A DNA stretch of 21,783 nt from contig FR882204.1 of NCBI GenBank assembly GCA_000434935.1, forward strand, positions 32,919 through 54,701, written 5' to 3'. This stretch comes from Bacteroides sp. CAG:709 (GTDB taxonomy: Bacteria; Bacteroidota; Bacteroidia; Bacteroidales; UBA932). Below the pieces are notes generated by a model. That model saw only the letters and a list, made by a program, of their open reading frames with translations. It searched no databases and was not told where the DNA came from. Shown piece by piece: positions 15,074 through 21,783 of the stretch; the first letter of the stretch is position 1, and the number at the start of each line of letters is the position of its first letter. Both the position numbers and the translations under genes were made by a program.

Positions 15074-16021
15074 ATGAAACTTATCGGAACCGGAAGCGCT
15101 CTTCCGAAAAAGGTCGTGACGAACGCGATGCTTTCTGAATTTCTGGACACCAGTGACGAATGGATTGTCCCGAGAACCGGAATTCACACCAGGCACGTGA
15201 TCAGCGACGAGGAACTTAAAGATTTGGGGGCGCAGGCAGCGTTGAAAGCATTGGAAATGGCCGGACTCAAACCGGAAGACATCGACTATTTCATCTGCTC
15301 GAACGTAATCAACGAATATATCACGCCGGGATTGAGCTGCATAATCGCGGAAGAAATCGGACTTGAATGTCCTTGTGTCGACATCAATTGTGCATGCCCG
15401 GGCTTCATCTATGCCATGGACATTGCCGAATGCCATTTCCTTGCGAAAAAAGTCAAGAACGTGCTTATCGTCTGTGCGGAAGAGCCGACGAGGATGACGG
15501 ATTGGACTGACAGGGCGACATGCGTGCTTTTCGGTGACGGAGCCGGTGCTGCCGTATTTACAGAGGGGGACAACATGAAGGGGATCCGCCTCCATTCACA
15601 GCCGGCATCGGACAAGATCTGGCAGAAGCGCAAACTGATGCCTACTCCTTATATAACCAAGGAGGAGACCGAGGCGCCTCTCCAGATGAAGGGAAAAGAG
15701 GTCTTCAAGTTCGCGGTCAATGCTTCCACTACGGAAGTGGAGTCACTGTTGCGCGAACTTGGTCTTTCCAAGGACGATGTCAGCTATTACATGGTACACC
15801 AGGCGAACCAGCGCATCATCGATGCCATCAAGAAATATCTGAATGAACCGGACGAAAAATTCCCTGTCAACATCACTGACCATGGCAACTCTTCTTCCGC
15901 ATCATGCCTGATTCTTCTGGATGAGTGTAATCGTAAAGGAATGTTCCAAAAGGGAGATATTCTAGTCTTCAGTGCGTTTGGTGCAGGTCTGCTGTCAGGC
16001 GCGGCGGTACTTGAATGGTAA
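15074..16021 (+). CDS. fabH: 3-oxoacyl-ACP synthase III (KAS III)
   Basis: The 315-aa thiolase-fold enzyme condenses an acyl-CoA, usually acetyl-CoA, with malonyl-ACP to start fatty-acid synthesis. The Cys-His-Asn triad is complete: Cys108 in NCACPGF, His242 in VHQANQRI and Asn272 in HGNSSSAS, close to positions 112, 244 and 274 of E. coli FabH. WIVPRTGIHTR (about residues 30-40) is another FabH hallmark. It heads the cluster fabH-fabK-fabF-fabZ and has its own -7 box. The following fabK gene starts 39 bases after the stop, again with a -7 box. Confidence 0.95.
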   Translation: MKLIGTGSALPKKVVTNAMLSEFLDTSDEWIVPRTGIHTRHVISDEELKDLGAQAALKALEMAGLKPEDIDYFICSNVINEYITPGLSCIIAEEIGLECPCVDINCACPGFIYAMDIAECHFLAKKVKNVLIVCAEEPTRMTDWTDRATCVLFGDGAGAAVFTEGDNMKGIRLHSQPASDKIWQKRKLMPTPYITKEETEAPLQMKGKEVFKFAVNASTTEVESLLRELGLSKDDVSYYMVHQANQRIIDAIKKYLNEPDEKFPVNITDHGNSSSASCLILLDECNRKGMFQKGDILVFSAFGAGLLSGAAVLEW

Positions 16022-16028
16022 AAATTAT

Positions 16029-16036
16029 TATATTTG
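16029..16036 (+). promoter_or_regulatory. -7 box of the fabK promoter
   Basis: TATATTTG followed by CAG, an exact extended match, lies in the 39-base gap between fabH and fabK, 24 bases before the fabK ATG. It suggests fabK and the genes after it can be transcribed independently of fabH. Confidence 0.6.
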
Positions 16037-16060
16037 CAGATTGAACAACAACATATTACT

Positions 16061-17008
16061 ATGATTAAAAGTATTATTTGTGATATTCTCGGAATAAAAT
16101 ATCCATTATTCCAGGGAGGAATGGCTTGGATTGCTGACGCCAATCTGGCTGCAGCTGTTTCCAATGCCGGCGGTCTCGGCCTTATTTCTTCAATCAATTA
16201 CGGAACAGAAGCCGTCCGCAATGAAATCAGAAAATGTCGTGAACTCACGGACAAACCTTTCGGTGTCAATATCATGCTTGCAGCGCCTAATGCAGGTGAA
16301 GTGGCTGATATGATTATCGAGGAAGGTGTAAAAATCGTCACCACGGGTGCCGGTTCACCTGCAGCTTACATGGAGAAATGGAAGGCTGCCGGAATCAAGG
16401 TCATCCCTGTCGTGGCATCTGTTGCATACGCATTGAAAATGCAGGAACTCGGAGCGACAGCTGTCGTGGCCGAAGGTGCAGAGTCCGGCGGACATGTGGG
16501 AGACAACCACACTATGGCGCTTGTGCCTCAAATCATTGACGCACTGGATATTCCGGTGCTTGCTGCCGGCGGAATCTTCGATGGTCGCGGCGCGGCTGCG
16601 GCTTTCATGCTCGGTGCAGTGGGCGTGCAGGTGGGAACCCGTTTCCTGATTGCAGACGAATGTCTCATCCATGAAAACTACAAGGAGAAACTGTTGAAAG
16701 CTTCTGATGTCAGCACAATAGTGACCGGCAAGTCGATGGGAGATGCAGTCCGCTGCCTCAAGACTCCGTTCTCCAAGAAGTTCTTCAAGATGGAGTACGA
16801 CCCGGCTGTTCCTAAGGAGGAAGTGCTGGATTTCGGCAAGGGTGCCATGCGTAAGGCTGTTTTCGATGGAGACAACATGGGAAGCTACCTGGCAGGTGAG
16901 GTTGCCGGCATGATCAAGAAGAAGGAAAGTGCAAAAGATATAGTTGAAGATATCATGGGCGGCGCTGAGAAGTTGCTTAAAAACGCTCCATCACTTATAG
17001 TAGGTTAA
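16061..17008 (+). CDS. fabK: FabK-type enoyl-ACP reductase II (FMN-dependent; nitronate monooxygenase family)
   Basis: I chose the ATG at 16061 (315 aa, MIKSIICDILGIKYP); the frame runs back to 16034 but that would cross the -7 box region. The FMN-dependent TIM barrel reduces the enoyl-ACP double bond in the last step of each elongation cycle. Seen directly: PLFQGGMAWIA (15-25), SNAGGLGLIS (34-43), the GGHVG motif with the expected catalytic His145, and the phosphate-binding AGGI...GAVGVQVGTRF stretch (about 175-203). The same fold includes nitronate monooxygenases, but length and position between fabH and fabF favour FabK. Confidence 0.9.
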   Translation: MIKSIICDILGIKYPLFQGGMAWIADANLAAAVSNAGGLGLISSINYGTEAVRNEIRKCRELTDKPFGVNIMLAAPNAGEVADMIIEEGVKIVTTGAGSPAAYMEKWKAAGIKVIPVVASVAYALKMQELGATAVVAEGAESGGHVGDNHTMALVPQIIDALDIPVLAAGGIFDGRGAAAAFMLGAVGVQVGTRFLIADECLIHENYKEKLLKASDVSTIVTGKSMGDAVRCLKTPFSKKFFKMEYDPAVPKEEVLDFGKGAMRKAVFDGDNMGSYLAGEVAGMIKKKESAKDIVEDIMGGAEKLLKNAPSLIVG

Positions 17009-17036
17009 TAAAACCTTGAATAAAAAATAAAATAAT

Positions 17037-18296
17037 ATGGCAAAAAGAGTAGTAGTAACAGGAATGGGTGTCATTTCCCCAATCGGAAATGACGTGCCGA
17101 CATTCTGGAACAATCTCGTGAACGGCGTTTGCGGTATAGATTATATCCAGGAGTTTCCGACAGAAAATCTTCCTGTAAGAATCGCAGGAAAGGTCAAGGA
17201 TTTCCATCCGGAGAATTACGGAATGGACAAAGGTTTCAGCAGGAAACAGGACCTCTTTACACAATATGGTGTAGCTGCGGCATACGAGGCTATGAATCAG
17301 GCCGGTCTGATCTCCGAGGGCGAAGGACAGAACATTGACCCTTTCAGGCTCGGTGTTTATGTCGGTTCCGGAATCGGCGGATTTGAAATTCAGTACCGCG
17401 AGACTGCGAAGATGATCGAGGACCCTTCAGGCCAGTGGATTTCTCCGCTTTTCATTCCTACAATGATTTCCAACATCGCTGCTGGACATATCGCGATCAA
17501 GAACCACGCACAGGGACCTTGCATCGATGTCGTAACGGCTTGTGCCACATCTACTAACAACATCGGTGAGGCGCTCCGCGCTATCCGCCACGGCTACGCT
17601 GACGCGATCATTACGGGAGGTTGCGAGAATGCGACAATTCCTCTCGGAATCGCAGGCTTCGCCAATGCAAAGGCGCTTTCACGTGCCGAGGACCCGAAAT
17701 ACGCGTCTCTTCCGTTCAATGCAAACCGTGCAGGTTTCGTAATGGGTGACGGCGCCGGAATTCTCGTACTTGAGGAACTTGAGCATGCCAAAGCACGTGG
17801 AGCCAAGATTTACGCTGAAATCGTAGGTTACGGCAATACTTGTGACGCACACCATGCAACCGCGCCTAGGCCTGACGGAATCACCCAGGCCAAGTGTATC
17901 GAGCTTGCTCTCGAAGAGGCCGGTTTCAACAAGGATACTGATAAGCTTTATATCAATGCTCATGGAACAGGTACCAAGTTGAACGACGTTGCGGAGACCA
18001 AGGCATATAAGATTGCTCTCGGTGACTACGCTTACAAGGCTCATATCAGTTCCATCAAGTGTATGACAGGACACATGTTCGGTGCAGCGGGTGCAGCAGA
18101 GGCTATCACCACGATTCTTGCACTCAACAACGGAATCATTCCTCCGACAATCAACCTGGACACACCGGATCCTGAGTGCGATCTTGACTACACACCTAAT
18201 ACCGCTGTCAAGACCGACCTTACACTCGGTATTTCCGATTCTCTCGGCTTCGGAGGACACAATGCCTGCATAGCATTCAGAAAATACGAAGAATAG
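17037..18296 (+). CDS. fabF: 3-oxoacyl-ACP synthase II (KAS II)
   Basis: The 419-aa condensing enzyme extends acyl-ACP with malonyl-ACP. The Cys-His-His triad of KAS I/II is visible: Cys169 in VVTACATSTN, His309 in NAHGTGT and His346 in MTGHMFGAAG, with Lys341 just before. The glycine-rich C-terminal SLGFGGHNA motif is present. Length and the TSTNNIG context favour FabF over FabB. It starts 28 bases after fabK, and the AT-rich gap holds no recognisable promoter, so it is probably co-transcribed with fabK and fabZ. Confidence 0.95.
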   Translation: MAKRVVVTGMGVISPIGNDVPTFWNNLVNGVCGIDYIQEFPTENLPVRIAGKVKDFHPENYGMDKGFSRKQDLFTQYGVAAAYEAMNQAGLISEGEGQNIDPFRLGVYVGSGIGGFEIQYRETAKMIEDPSGQWISPLFIPTMISNIAAGHIAIKNHAQGPCIDVVTACATSTNNIGEALRAIRHGYADAIITGGCENATIPLGIAGFANAKALSRAEDPKYASLPFNANRAGFVMGDGAGILVLEELEHAKARGAKIYAEIVGYGNTCDAHHATAPRPDGITQAKCIELALEEAGFNKDTDKLYINAHGTGTKLNDVAETKAYKIALGDYAYKAHISSIKCMTGHMFGAAGAAEAITTILALNNGIIPPTINLDTPDPECDLDYTPNTAVKTDLTLGISDSLGFGGHNACIAFRKYEE

Positions 18297-18327
18297 TCGA
18301 CTTTAAATGTACTAAAACCTGAATAAA

Positions 18328-18747
18328 ATGAATAAAGAAGACATAAAAAAATTCCTTCCACATAGGGAGCCGATGCTTCTGGTGGATGAGGCTGAAATCG
18401 ATGAGAATGGTGTAGCGCATTGCAAATACACCATCAAGGAGGATGAGTTCTTTACAAGAGGGCACTTCCCTGGGAATCCTATAGTTCCTGGAGTAATCCA
18501 GTGCGAGATCATGGCCCAGAGCTGCGCCATTCTGGTAAAGGACGACATTCCGGGTCATCTCACGCTCTACGCAGGTCTTGACAAGGTCCGTTTCAAGAAC
18601 CCTGTAAAGCCAGGCGACGTATGCGAAATTACCGCCCGCCTGATCGAACAAAGAGGTTCACTCTATTTCTGCTCAGCAAAATTGGAAGTCGGAGGCAAGC
18701 TCTGCTGCAAAGGCGAACTTACTTTCGCACTGATTCCGAAGGAATAA
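18328..18747 (+). CDS. fabZ: 3-hydroxyacyl-ACP dehydratase
   Basis: The 139-aa hot-dog-fold enzyme dehydrates 3-hydroxyacyl-ACP to trans-2-enoyl-ACP, feeding FabK. The catalytic His46 in GHFPGNPIVPGV and Glu60 in QCEIMAQ are both present, and LPHREPMLLVDE (10-21) is the usual opening. It starts 31 bases after fabF and closes the fatty-acid cluster. Copy B of the 109-bp palindrome begins 4 bases after its stop, and the outer arm of that element includes the stop codon itself, so the fabZ mRNA probably ends in this long hairpin. Confidence 0.94.
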   Translation: MNKEDIKKFLPHREPMLLVDEAEIDENGVAHCKYTIKEDEFFTRGHFPGNPIVPGVIQCEIMAQSCAILVKDDIPGHLTLYAGLDKVRFKNPVKPGDVCEITARLIEQRGSLYFCSAKLEVGGKLCCKGELTFALIPKE

Positions 18748-18870
18748 GTTGCGTGGCGCGTAAGTCGCTACTGTTCATGTAATTAGCCACTTTCAGAGTT
18801 TAAGAAACCACAACTCTGAAAGTGGCTAATTTATTGATTACTATGCCATTGCGCTCCACGGACGTACTTA
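18745..18870 (+). repeat. RAYT-associated palindromic element, copy B (loop inverted)
   Basis: The 109-bp core (18752-18860) has the same perfect 19-bp arms as copies A and C. Its flanks match copy C in the same orientation, but the loop between the arms reads TTAAGAAACCACA, which aligns with the loop of A read directly and with C only after reverse complementing. An outer inverted repeat TAAGT (18745-18749) and ACTTA (18866-18870) covers the stop codons of both fabZ and the transposase gene. It lies between these two convergent genes. Confidence 0.9.
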
Positions 18871-19794
18871 CCTTAACTCCTTGTACTTCCTTGTCAGATG
18901 TAAAAATTTCAGAACTTGCCTTCTCGGAGGGTTGAGATAGCCATATATCTTCATTGTGCATCTTTTGATGTCATTATCTGAAAGATTGTCAATTGTCTTA
19001 CAGTCAACATCATATCCCAATTGCTTCATTATCTCCTGCATCCTTTCATATAGTGAGTAGTCTTCATAATCTTCCCGCAAATCATACTCGGAACCTTGTG
19101 TGGATTCGATAACGGATATCGCGCTTTCCCAATCACGGAAACAAGACAAGAATGAATTGTAATCCAGGAAGTTATACTTGTCGATGATATAGTCCGTCAG
19201 CTGCTGCGACTCTTTTCTGTCCAGACCTTTGAATACGTTGCCCGTCAATATGTAGTTCAATGGCTTTCCGCATGCATGTTGCCGGTTGACAAGATCAATG
19301 CTCTCCCTGAATTTTTTTCTGCAAAGTCTCTTTCTGACAGGTTCCGAGAATGGATTCCCATTCATCTTGAAGGCCAATAAATTCCAACGATATGCCGATG
19401 CGTTTTTGCATAACGACCCCGTCACCGGATTATTGCAGATGTAAATAATGCAGCTTCGTAGTTTTTTCATTGTGTCTTTTGCCGCCCACCCCGTCGGTGC
19501 CATGAATAGTCTGCCATTGCGGTTATATCTCAAATTGTATTGGCGTGTAAACTCCCGTTTGAATTCCGCTATGACCTTCAATGTCTGATTGCAATCTTTA
19601 ACTCTTATGAGCAGGTGGAAATGATTGAACATCAGGCAGAATGACATTACTTCAAGCTTGTGGCTCCTGGCCGCGCAACTGAACATCGTGTAAAAGATCA
19701 GCATGTCTTCCAGCTTGTAGAATAGCCCTTGCCCGTCGATTGATTTCGAATAGAAATGGACCGGCACGTAGGCCGGATAAATAGTTTTTTTCAT
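18868..19794 (-). CDS. REP-associated tyrosine transposase (RAYT), IS200-like Y1 HUH family
   Basis: The 308-aa protein has a Y1_Tnp domain at about residues 5-125. The HUH metal-binding motif is intact (His58-Phe-His60 in MFNHFHLLI), and Tyr86 in FTRQYNLRYNRNGRLF is the expected nucleophile that would attach to DNA. GQGLFY (22-26) matches the usual N-terminal strand. Family enzymes cut single-stranded DNA at hairpin (REP) elements. About 180 residues follow the Y1 domain, making it longer than the classic E. coli RAYT; the C-terminal part (about 265-308) is helical and basic and could be a DNA-binding extension. Its stop lies inside the outer arm of element B. No disruption is seen, so it may be active. 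Confidence 0.88.
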   Translation of the reverse strand: MKKTIYPAYVPVHFYSKSIDGQGLFYKLEDMLIFYTMFSCAARSHKLEVMSFCLMFNHFHLLIRVKDCNQTLKVIAEFKREFTRQYNLRYNRNGRLFMAPTGWAAKDTMKKLRSCIIYICNNPVTGSLCKNASAYRWNLLAFKMNGNPFSEPVRKRLCRKKFRESIDLVNRQHACGKPLNYILTGNVFKGLDRKESQQLTDYIIDKYNFLDYNSFLSCFRDWESAISVIESTQGSEYDLREDYEDYSLYERMQEIMKQLGYDVDCKTIDNLSDNDIKRCTMKIYGYLNPPRRQVLKFLHLTRKYKELR

Positions 19795-19851
19795 GTAGTT
19801 ATCTTTTTAGTTTGATTCGAAGTTACAAAAATGTCCGGCATCTTGCAAATA

Positions 19852-19981
19852 ATACAGATGGCGTGGTGCGTAAGTTGCTATGACTCAAATAATTAGCCAC
19901 TTTCAGAGTCGCAGTTTCTTGAACTCTGAAAGTGGCTAATTTATTGATTACTATGCTATTGCGCTCCACGGCGCGTGTATC
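19852..19981 (+). repeat. RAYT-associated palindromic element, copy C
   Basis: The 109-bp core (19862-19970) carries the same perfect 19-bp inverted repeat with loop CGCAGTTTCTTGA, the exact reverse complement of the loop in copy A. Homology with copy A continues outside the core (ATACAGAT on the left, TGTATCG on the right), giving an outer ATACA/TGTAT inverted repeat. A 10-base direct repeat GCTCCACGGC (19963-19972 and 19991-20000) overlaps the right end and reaches the stop codon of the phosphorylase gene. The element lies upstream of the RAYT start and downstream of the phosphorylase stop, both on the - strand. Confidence 0.9.
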
Positions 19982-19999
19982 GCTGGCTCAGCTCCACGG

Positions 20000-20878
20000 C
20001 TACTTGATGGCCGCCATCTTGCCGAGGGCGAGCTCTACCAGCTTGCGGACCATCGGCTTGTAGTCAGGATTGCTGTTCTGGAGATACCTGTTGGCGATGG
20101 CGCAGCATACTGTTCCGGCCTGGTGTCCGAGATGAGCCGACAGACCTGTGACAGCAGAACTCTCCATCTCGAAGTTCGTGATGCGGTAGTCTCCGAAGCG
20201 GAAAGACTCGAATCTCTCCAGCATGTCAGGCATTGCCAACGGCAATCTTACGATACGTCCCTGAGGACCGTAGAAGCCTTGTGCTGAAATGGTTACGCCT
20301 CTTACTGTGCAATCCTTGAACGCCTCGATGAGCTTGTCACCGGCCTTTACGAAATATGGAGAACCGAGGTAGCTGTTCCAGCGTGTGTGCACCTTGAAAG
20401 CATCCTCCATCTCGGAAATATTGATCTTGTCGCGGTCTGCGTACCAGTTGAGGAGGCCGTCGCAACCTACTGAAATCTCCGAGAAAATGAATGAACCGAT
20501 CGGAATGTCCGGCTGGATGGCGCCGCTCGTGCCGATTCGCAGGATTGTCAATGTCCTGTGCTCCGGCTTGACCTCCCTGGTCTTGAAATCAACATTCGCA
20601 AGAGCGTCAAGTTCGGTCAGGACAATGTCAATGTTGTCCGTTCCGATACCTGTGGAAAGAACAGTAATGCGCTCTCCATGGTACTTTCCGGTGATGGAAA
20701 CGAACTCTCTTGAAGCATGTCTGAACTCCTTATCCTCAAGAAATTCTCCGACCATATCCACGCGGCCCGGGTCACCTACGAGAATCACCTTGTCTGCAAG
20801 CTCTTCCGGTTTAAGGTGAATGTGGAAAACGGATCCGTCATCATTGATGATTAACTCTGATTCTGGTATTCTAGCCAT
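20000..20878 (-). CDS. nucleoside phosphorylase, probably uridine phosphorylase
   Basis: I chose the ATG at 20878 (292 aa, MARIPESELIIND); the frame extends 15 codons further to 20923 but those residues are unlike the family start. The NP-I fold enzyme splits a nucleoside with phosphate into free base and (deoxy)ribose 1-phosphate. Visible motifs are the phosphate-binding GDPGR (35-39), GTSGA (116-120), GFYGPQGR (201-208), and the ribose-binding EMES (237-240) in NFEMESSA. The family also includes purine nucleoside phosphorylases; the GFYGPQGR region and overall similarity favour uridine phosphorylase, with moderate certainty on substrate. No clear -7 box is found upstream. Confidence 0.88.
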   Translation of the reverse strand: MARIPESELIINDDGSVFHIHLKPEELADKVILVGDPGRVDMVGEFLEDKEFRHASREFVSITGKYHGERITVLSTGIGTDNIDIVLTELDALANVDFKTREVKPEHRTLTILRIGTSGAIQPDIPIGSFIFSEISVGCDGLLNWYADRDKINISEMEDAFKVHTRWNSYLGSPYFVKAGDKLIEAFKDCTVRGVTISAQGFYGPQGRIVRLPLAMPDMLERFESFRFGDYRITNFEMESSAVTGLSAHLGHQAGTVCCAIANRYLQNSNPDYKPMVRKLVELALGKMAAIK

Positions 20879-20945
20879 AATAAATATCTTTCTGCGAGGA
20901 TATCCAGGTCCTTGCAACGTCATTTAAAGGGTTTCAATGCGCCTG

Positions 20946-20974
20946 GCCGCTTTGGGGTCGCCGGGATAAGCGGC
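20946..20974 (-). other. GC-rich hairpin between the phosphatase and phosphorylase genes
   Basis: GCCGCTT (20946-20952) pairs with AAGCGGC (20968-20974) around a GC-rich 15-base loop; on the - strand the stem extends with a CCG insertion. It stands in the 134-base gap after the HAD gene and upstream of the phosphorylase. No T-run follows on either strand, so an mRNA-end or attenuator role is possible but unproven. Confidence 0.4.
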
Positions 20975-21012
20975 GGCCTAAAATTCACTGAAAATGCTAA
21001 TATAACGCTTTT

Positions 21013-21675
21013 TTAATCGTTTTGCAAGATAAAGCTTGTCAGTTCCTCGGCATTGTCAGCGATTCTCCATGGCTTGCCTGCCTCAAGTTCCTCCCTGGAA
21101 CGGAATCCCCAGGTTACGCCTACCGTACGTACGGCAGCATTGGCCCCGGTCTTCATATCTACGTCGGAATCACCCACATACATTACTTCATCCAATTGGA
21201 TGTCAGGCCTTTCCGCCATGATCTGGTGGACGATTGCCGGGTCCGGTTTGATAGGCTGTCCTTCCCGCTGGCCCAAGATTTTCAGGAATCCGATGTCGCC
21301 GAAGAAATGCTTGATGAGCTTCTCCGCGCCCTCCTGATACTTGTTGGAGGCCAATGCCGGTATCACACCTGCCGCGCTGATTTTATGCAGCATTTCCGTG
21401 ATGCCCGGATAAGGGACGGTGCAGTCGCACATGTGCGCGTCATAATAGGCGAGGAAAAGCTCCGCCATCCTGTTTATTACGGCCTCATTGTCCTGTCCCT
21501 CAGGCACCGCGCCACGGAACAGGTTATATATTCCGCGTCCGCACAATGTATAATAATCATTGATAGGCCTCTCCGGAAATCCGCATTCTCTCAATGCGTG
21601 GTTTGTCGCATGTCCCAAATCCTCGACTGTATTCAGCAATGTACCGTCAAGGTCGAATATTACCAATTTTGTCAT
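21013..21675 (-). CDS. HAD-superfamily phosphatase, phosphoglycolate phosphatase-like
   Basis: The 220-aa protein carries all four HAD motifs: DLDGT with nucleophile Asp8 and acid Asp10 (motif I), Ser110 in ALASNK (motif II), Lys143 in PIKPDP (motif III) and GDSDVDM (168-174, motif IV). A helical C1 cap fills about residues 16-88. This layout fits the Gph/PGMB-like group, which dephosphorylates 2-phosphoglycolate or similar small phosphates; the true substrate cannot be read. Its ATG may overlap the end of a further - strand frame, suggesting an operon reaching beyond the window. Confidence 0.87.
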   Translation of the reverse strand: MTKLVIFDLDGTLLNTVEDLGHATNHALRECGFPERPINDYYTLCGRGIYNLFRGAVPEGQDNEAVINRMAELFLAYYDAHMCDCTVPYPGITEMLHKISAAGVIPALASNKYQEGAEKLIKHFFGDIGFLKILGQREGQPIKPDPAIVHQIMAERPDIQLDEVMYVGDSDVDMKTGANAAVRTVGVTWGFRSREELEAGKPWRIADNAEELTSFILQND

Positions 21676-21783
21676 AAAAACTCTGTTTTTTACCGGCTCC
21701 CGAAACTGGAGCCTTCGTTACTTCCGTCTTGAGCTTGTCGGCGGACAATCCGACTTTTATGGCTGTAAGGGATTGACAGTCAC
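21647..21783 (-). CDS. possible C-terminal end of an upstream gene (partial)
   Basis: Reading the - strand from 21781, a frame stays open for 44 codons and stops at 21649-21647, giving a tail with VGLSADKLKTEVTKAP, then SGAGKKQSFYDKIG. It overlaps the HAD start by 29 bases in another frame. The composition looks protein-like and would leave no gap between two - strand genes, as in a translationally coupled pair, but the piece is too short to identify and the overlap is longer than usual. Confidence 0.4.
   Translation of the reverse strand, partial: DCQSLTAIKVGLSADKLKTEVTKAPVSGAGKKQSFYDKIGNIRP

Larger units (their letters stand above)
18745..19981 (-). mobile_element. REPtron-like unit: RAYT gene bracketed by two palindromic elements
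   Basis: Element B, the transposase gene and element C form one unit: a Y1 HUH transposase gene flanked by two directly oriented copies of a 109-bp palindrome. This is the organisation of REP-associated tyrosine transposase loci. The boundaries given are the outer inverted repeats of B and the right end of the homology of C (TGTATCG); no target-site duplication is expected for this transposase class and none is obvious. The gene appears more AT-rich than its neighbours, which would fit acquisition. Confidence 0.75.

Noticed and set aside
18781..18831. The 19-bp hairpin after fabZ as an ordinary intrinsic terminator
   Set aside because: No T-run follows, and the same sequence recurs at two other loci as part of a 109-bp element, so it is primarily a repeat; it may still affect mRNA ends.
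11129..19970. The three palindromes as CRISPR repeats or att sites of one large mobile island
   Set aside because: Spacing is irregular, there are no spacers or Cas genes, and the DNA between A and B is housekeeping (esterase, fab genes) with no integrase, so a single island is unlikely.
21695..21713. GGCTCC/GGAGCC hairpin as a terminator
   Set aside because: Only 6 bp with a 7-base loop, no T-run on either strand, and it lies within a frame that may be coding.

Overview
The window looks like chromosomal DNA from an uncultured or gut-type member of the Bacteroidales (phylum Bacteroidota). The evidence is the repeated use of the Bacteroidota -7 promoter box (TAnnTTTG, eight good examples), A-rich leaders with no clear Shine-Dalgarno, and a gene set typical of the order: a 5'-nucleotidase split into two genes, a DUF4293 membrane protein, a FabK-type enoyl reductase, a GH29 lipoprotein and a GlnRS. 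Genus cannot be read from the sequence. I see no rRNA, tRNA or CRISPR array, and no gene-free stretch exceeds 300 bases.

Layout: (1) 1-2834, a + strand run: the end of an ABC-2 permease, a secreted 5'-nucleotidase C-terminal domain protein, a secreted metallophosphatase and a DeoR-type regulator. (2) 2835-3710, yicC on the - strand, divergent from glnS (3822-5498), which converges on a GH29 alpha-L-fucosidase lipoprotein (5511-7379, -). (3) 7493-9725, a GNAT-like protein followed by prfA. (4) 9810-11106, a queuosine-precursor salvage pair: a YhhQ-type transporter and QueF. Each is preceded by a leader with RNA-like structure, one of which resembles a preQ1-I aptamer. (5) 11276-13409, a secreted esterase and an AI-2E-family permease (-), then a DUF4293 protein (+) overlapping tail to tail with a membrane LytTR regulator (-). 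(6) 15074-18747, a type II fatty-acid synthesis cluster fabH-fabK-fabF-fabZ: initiation, enoyl reduction, elongation and dehydration. (7) 18745-19981, a REP-associated tyrosine transposase (RAYT) gene bracketed by two copies of a 109-bp palindromic element; a third, orphan copy in inverted orientation lies after queF. (8) 20000-21783, a nucleoside phosphorylase, a HAD phosphatase and the possible tail of another - strand gene.

The most notable signals are the RAYT/palindrome family, whose middle copy carries an inverted hairpin loop; the two structured leaders in the queuosine salvage locus; and three 20-bp-period direct repeats upstream of the LytTR gene, a candidate operator. The rest is ordinary housekeeping and surface-metabolism content, tightly packed, with several overlapping or abutting convergent gene ends.
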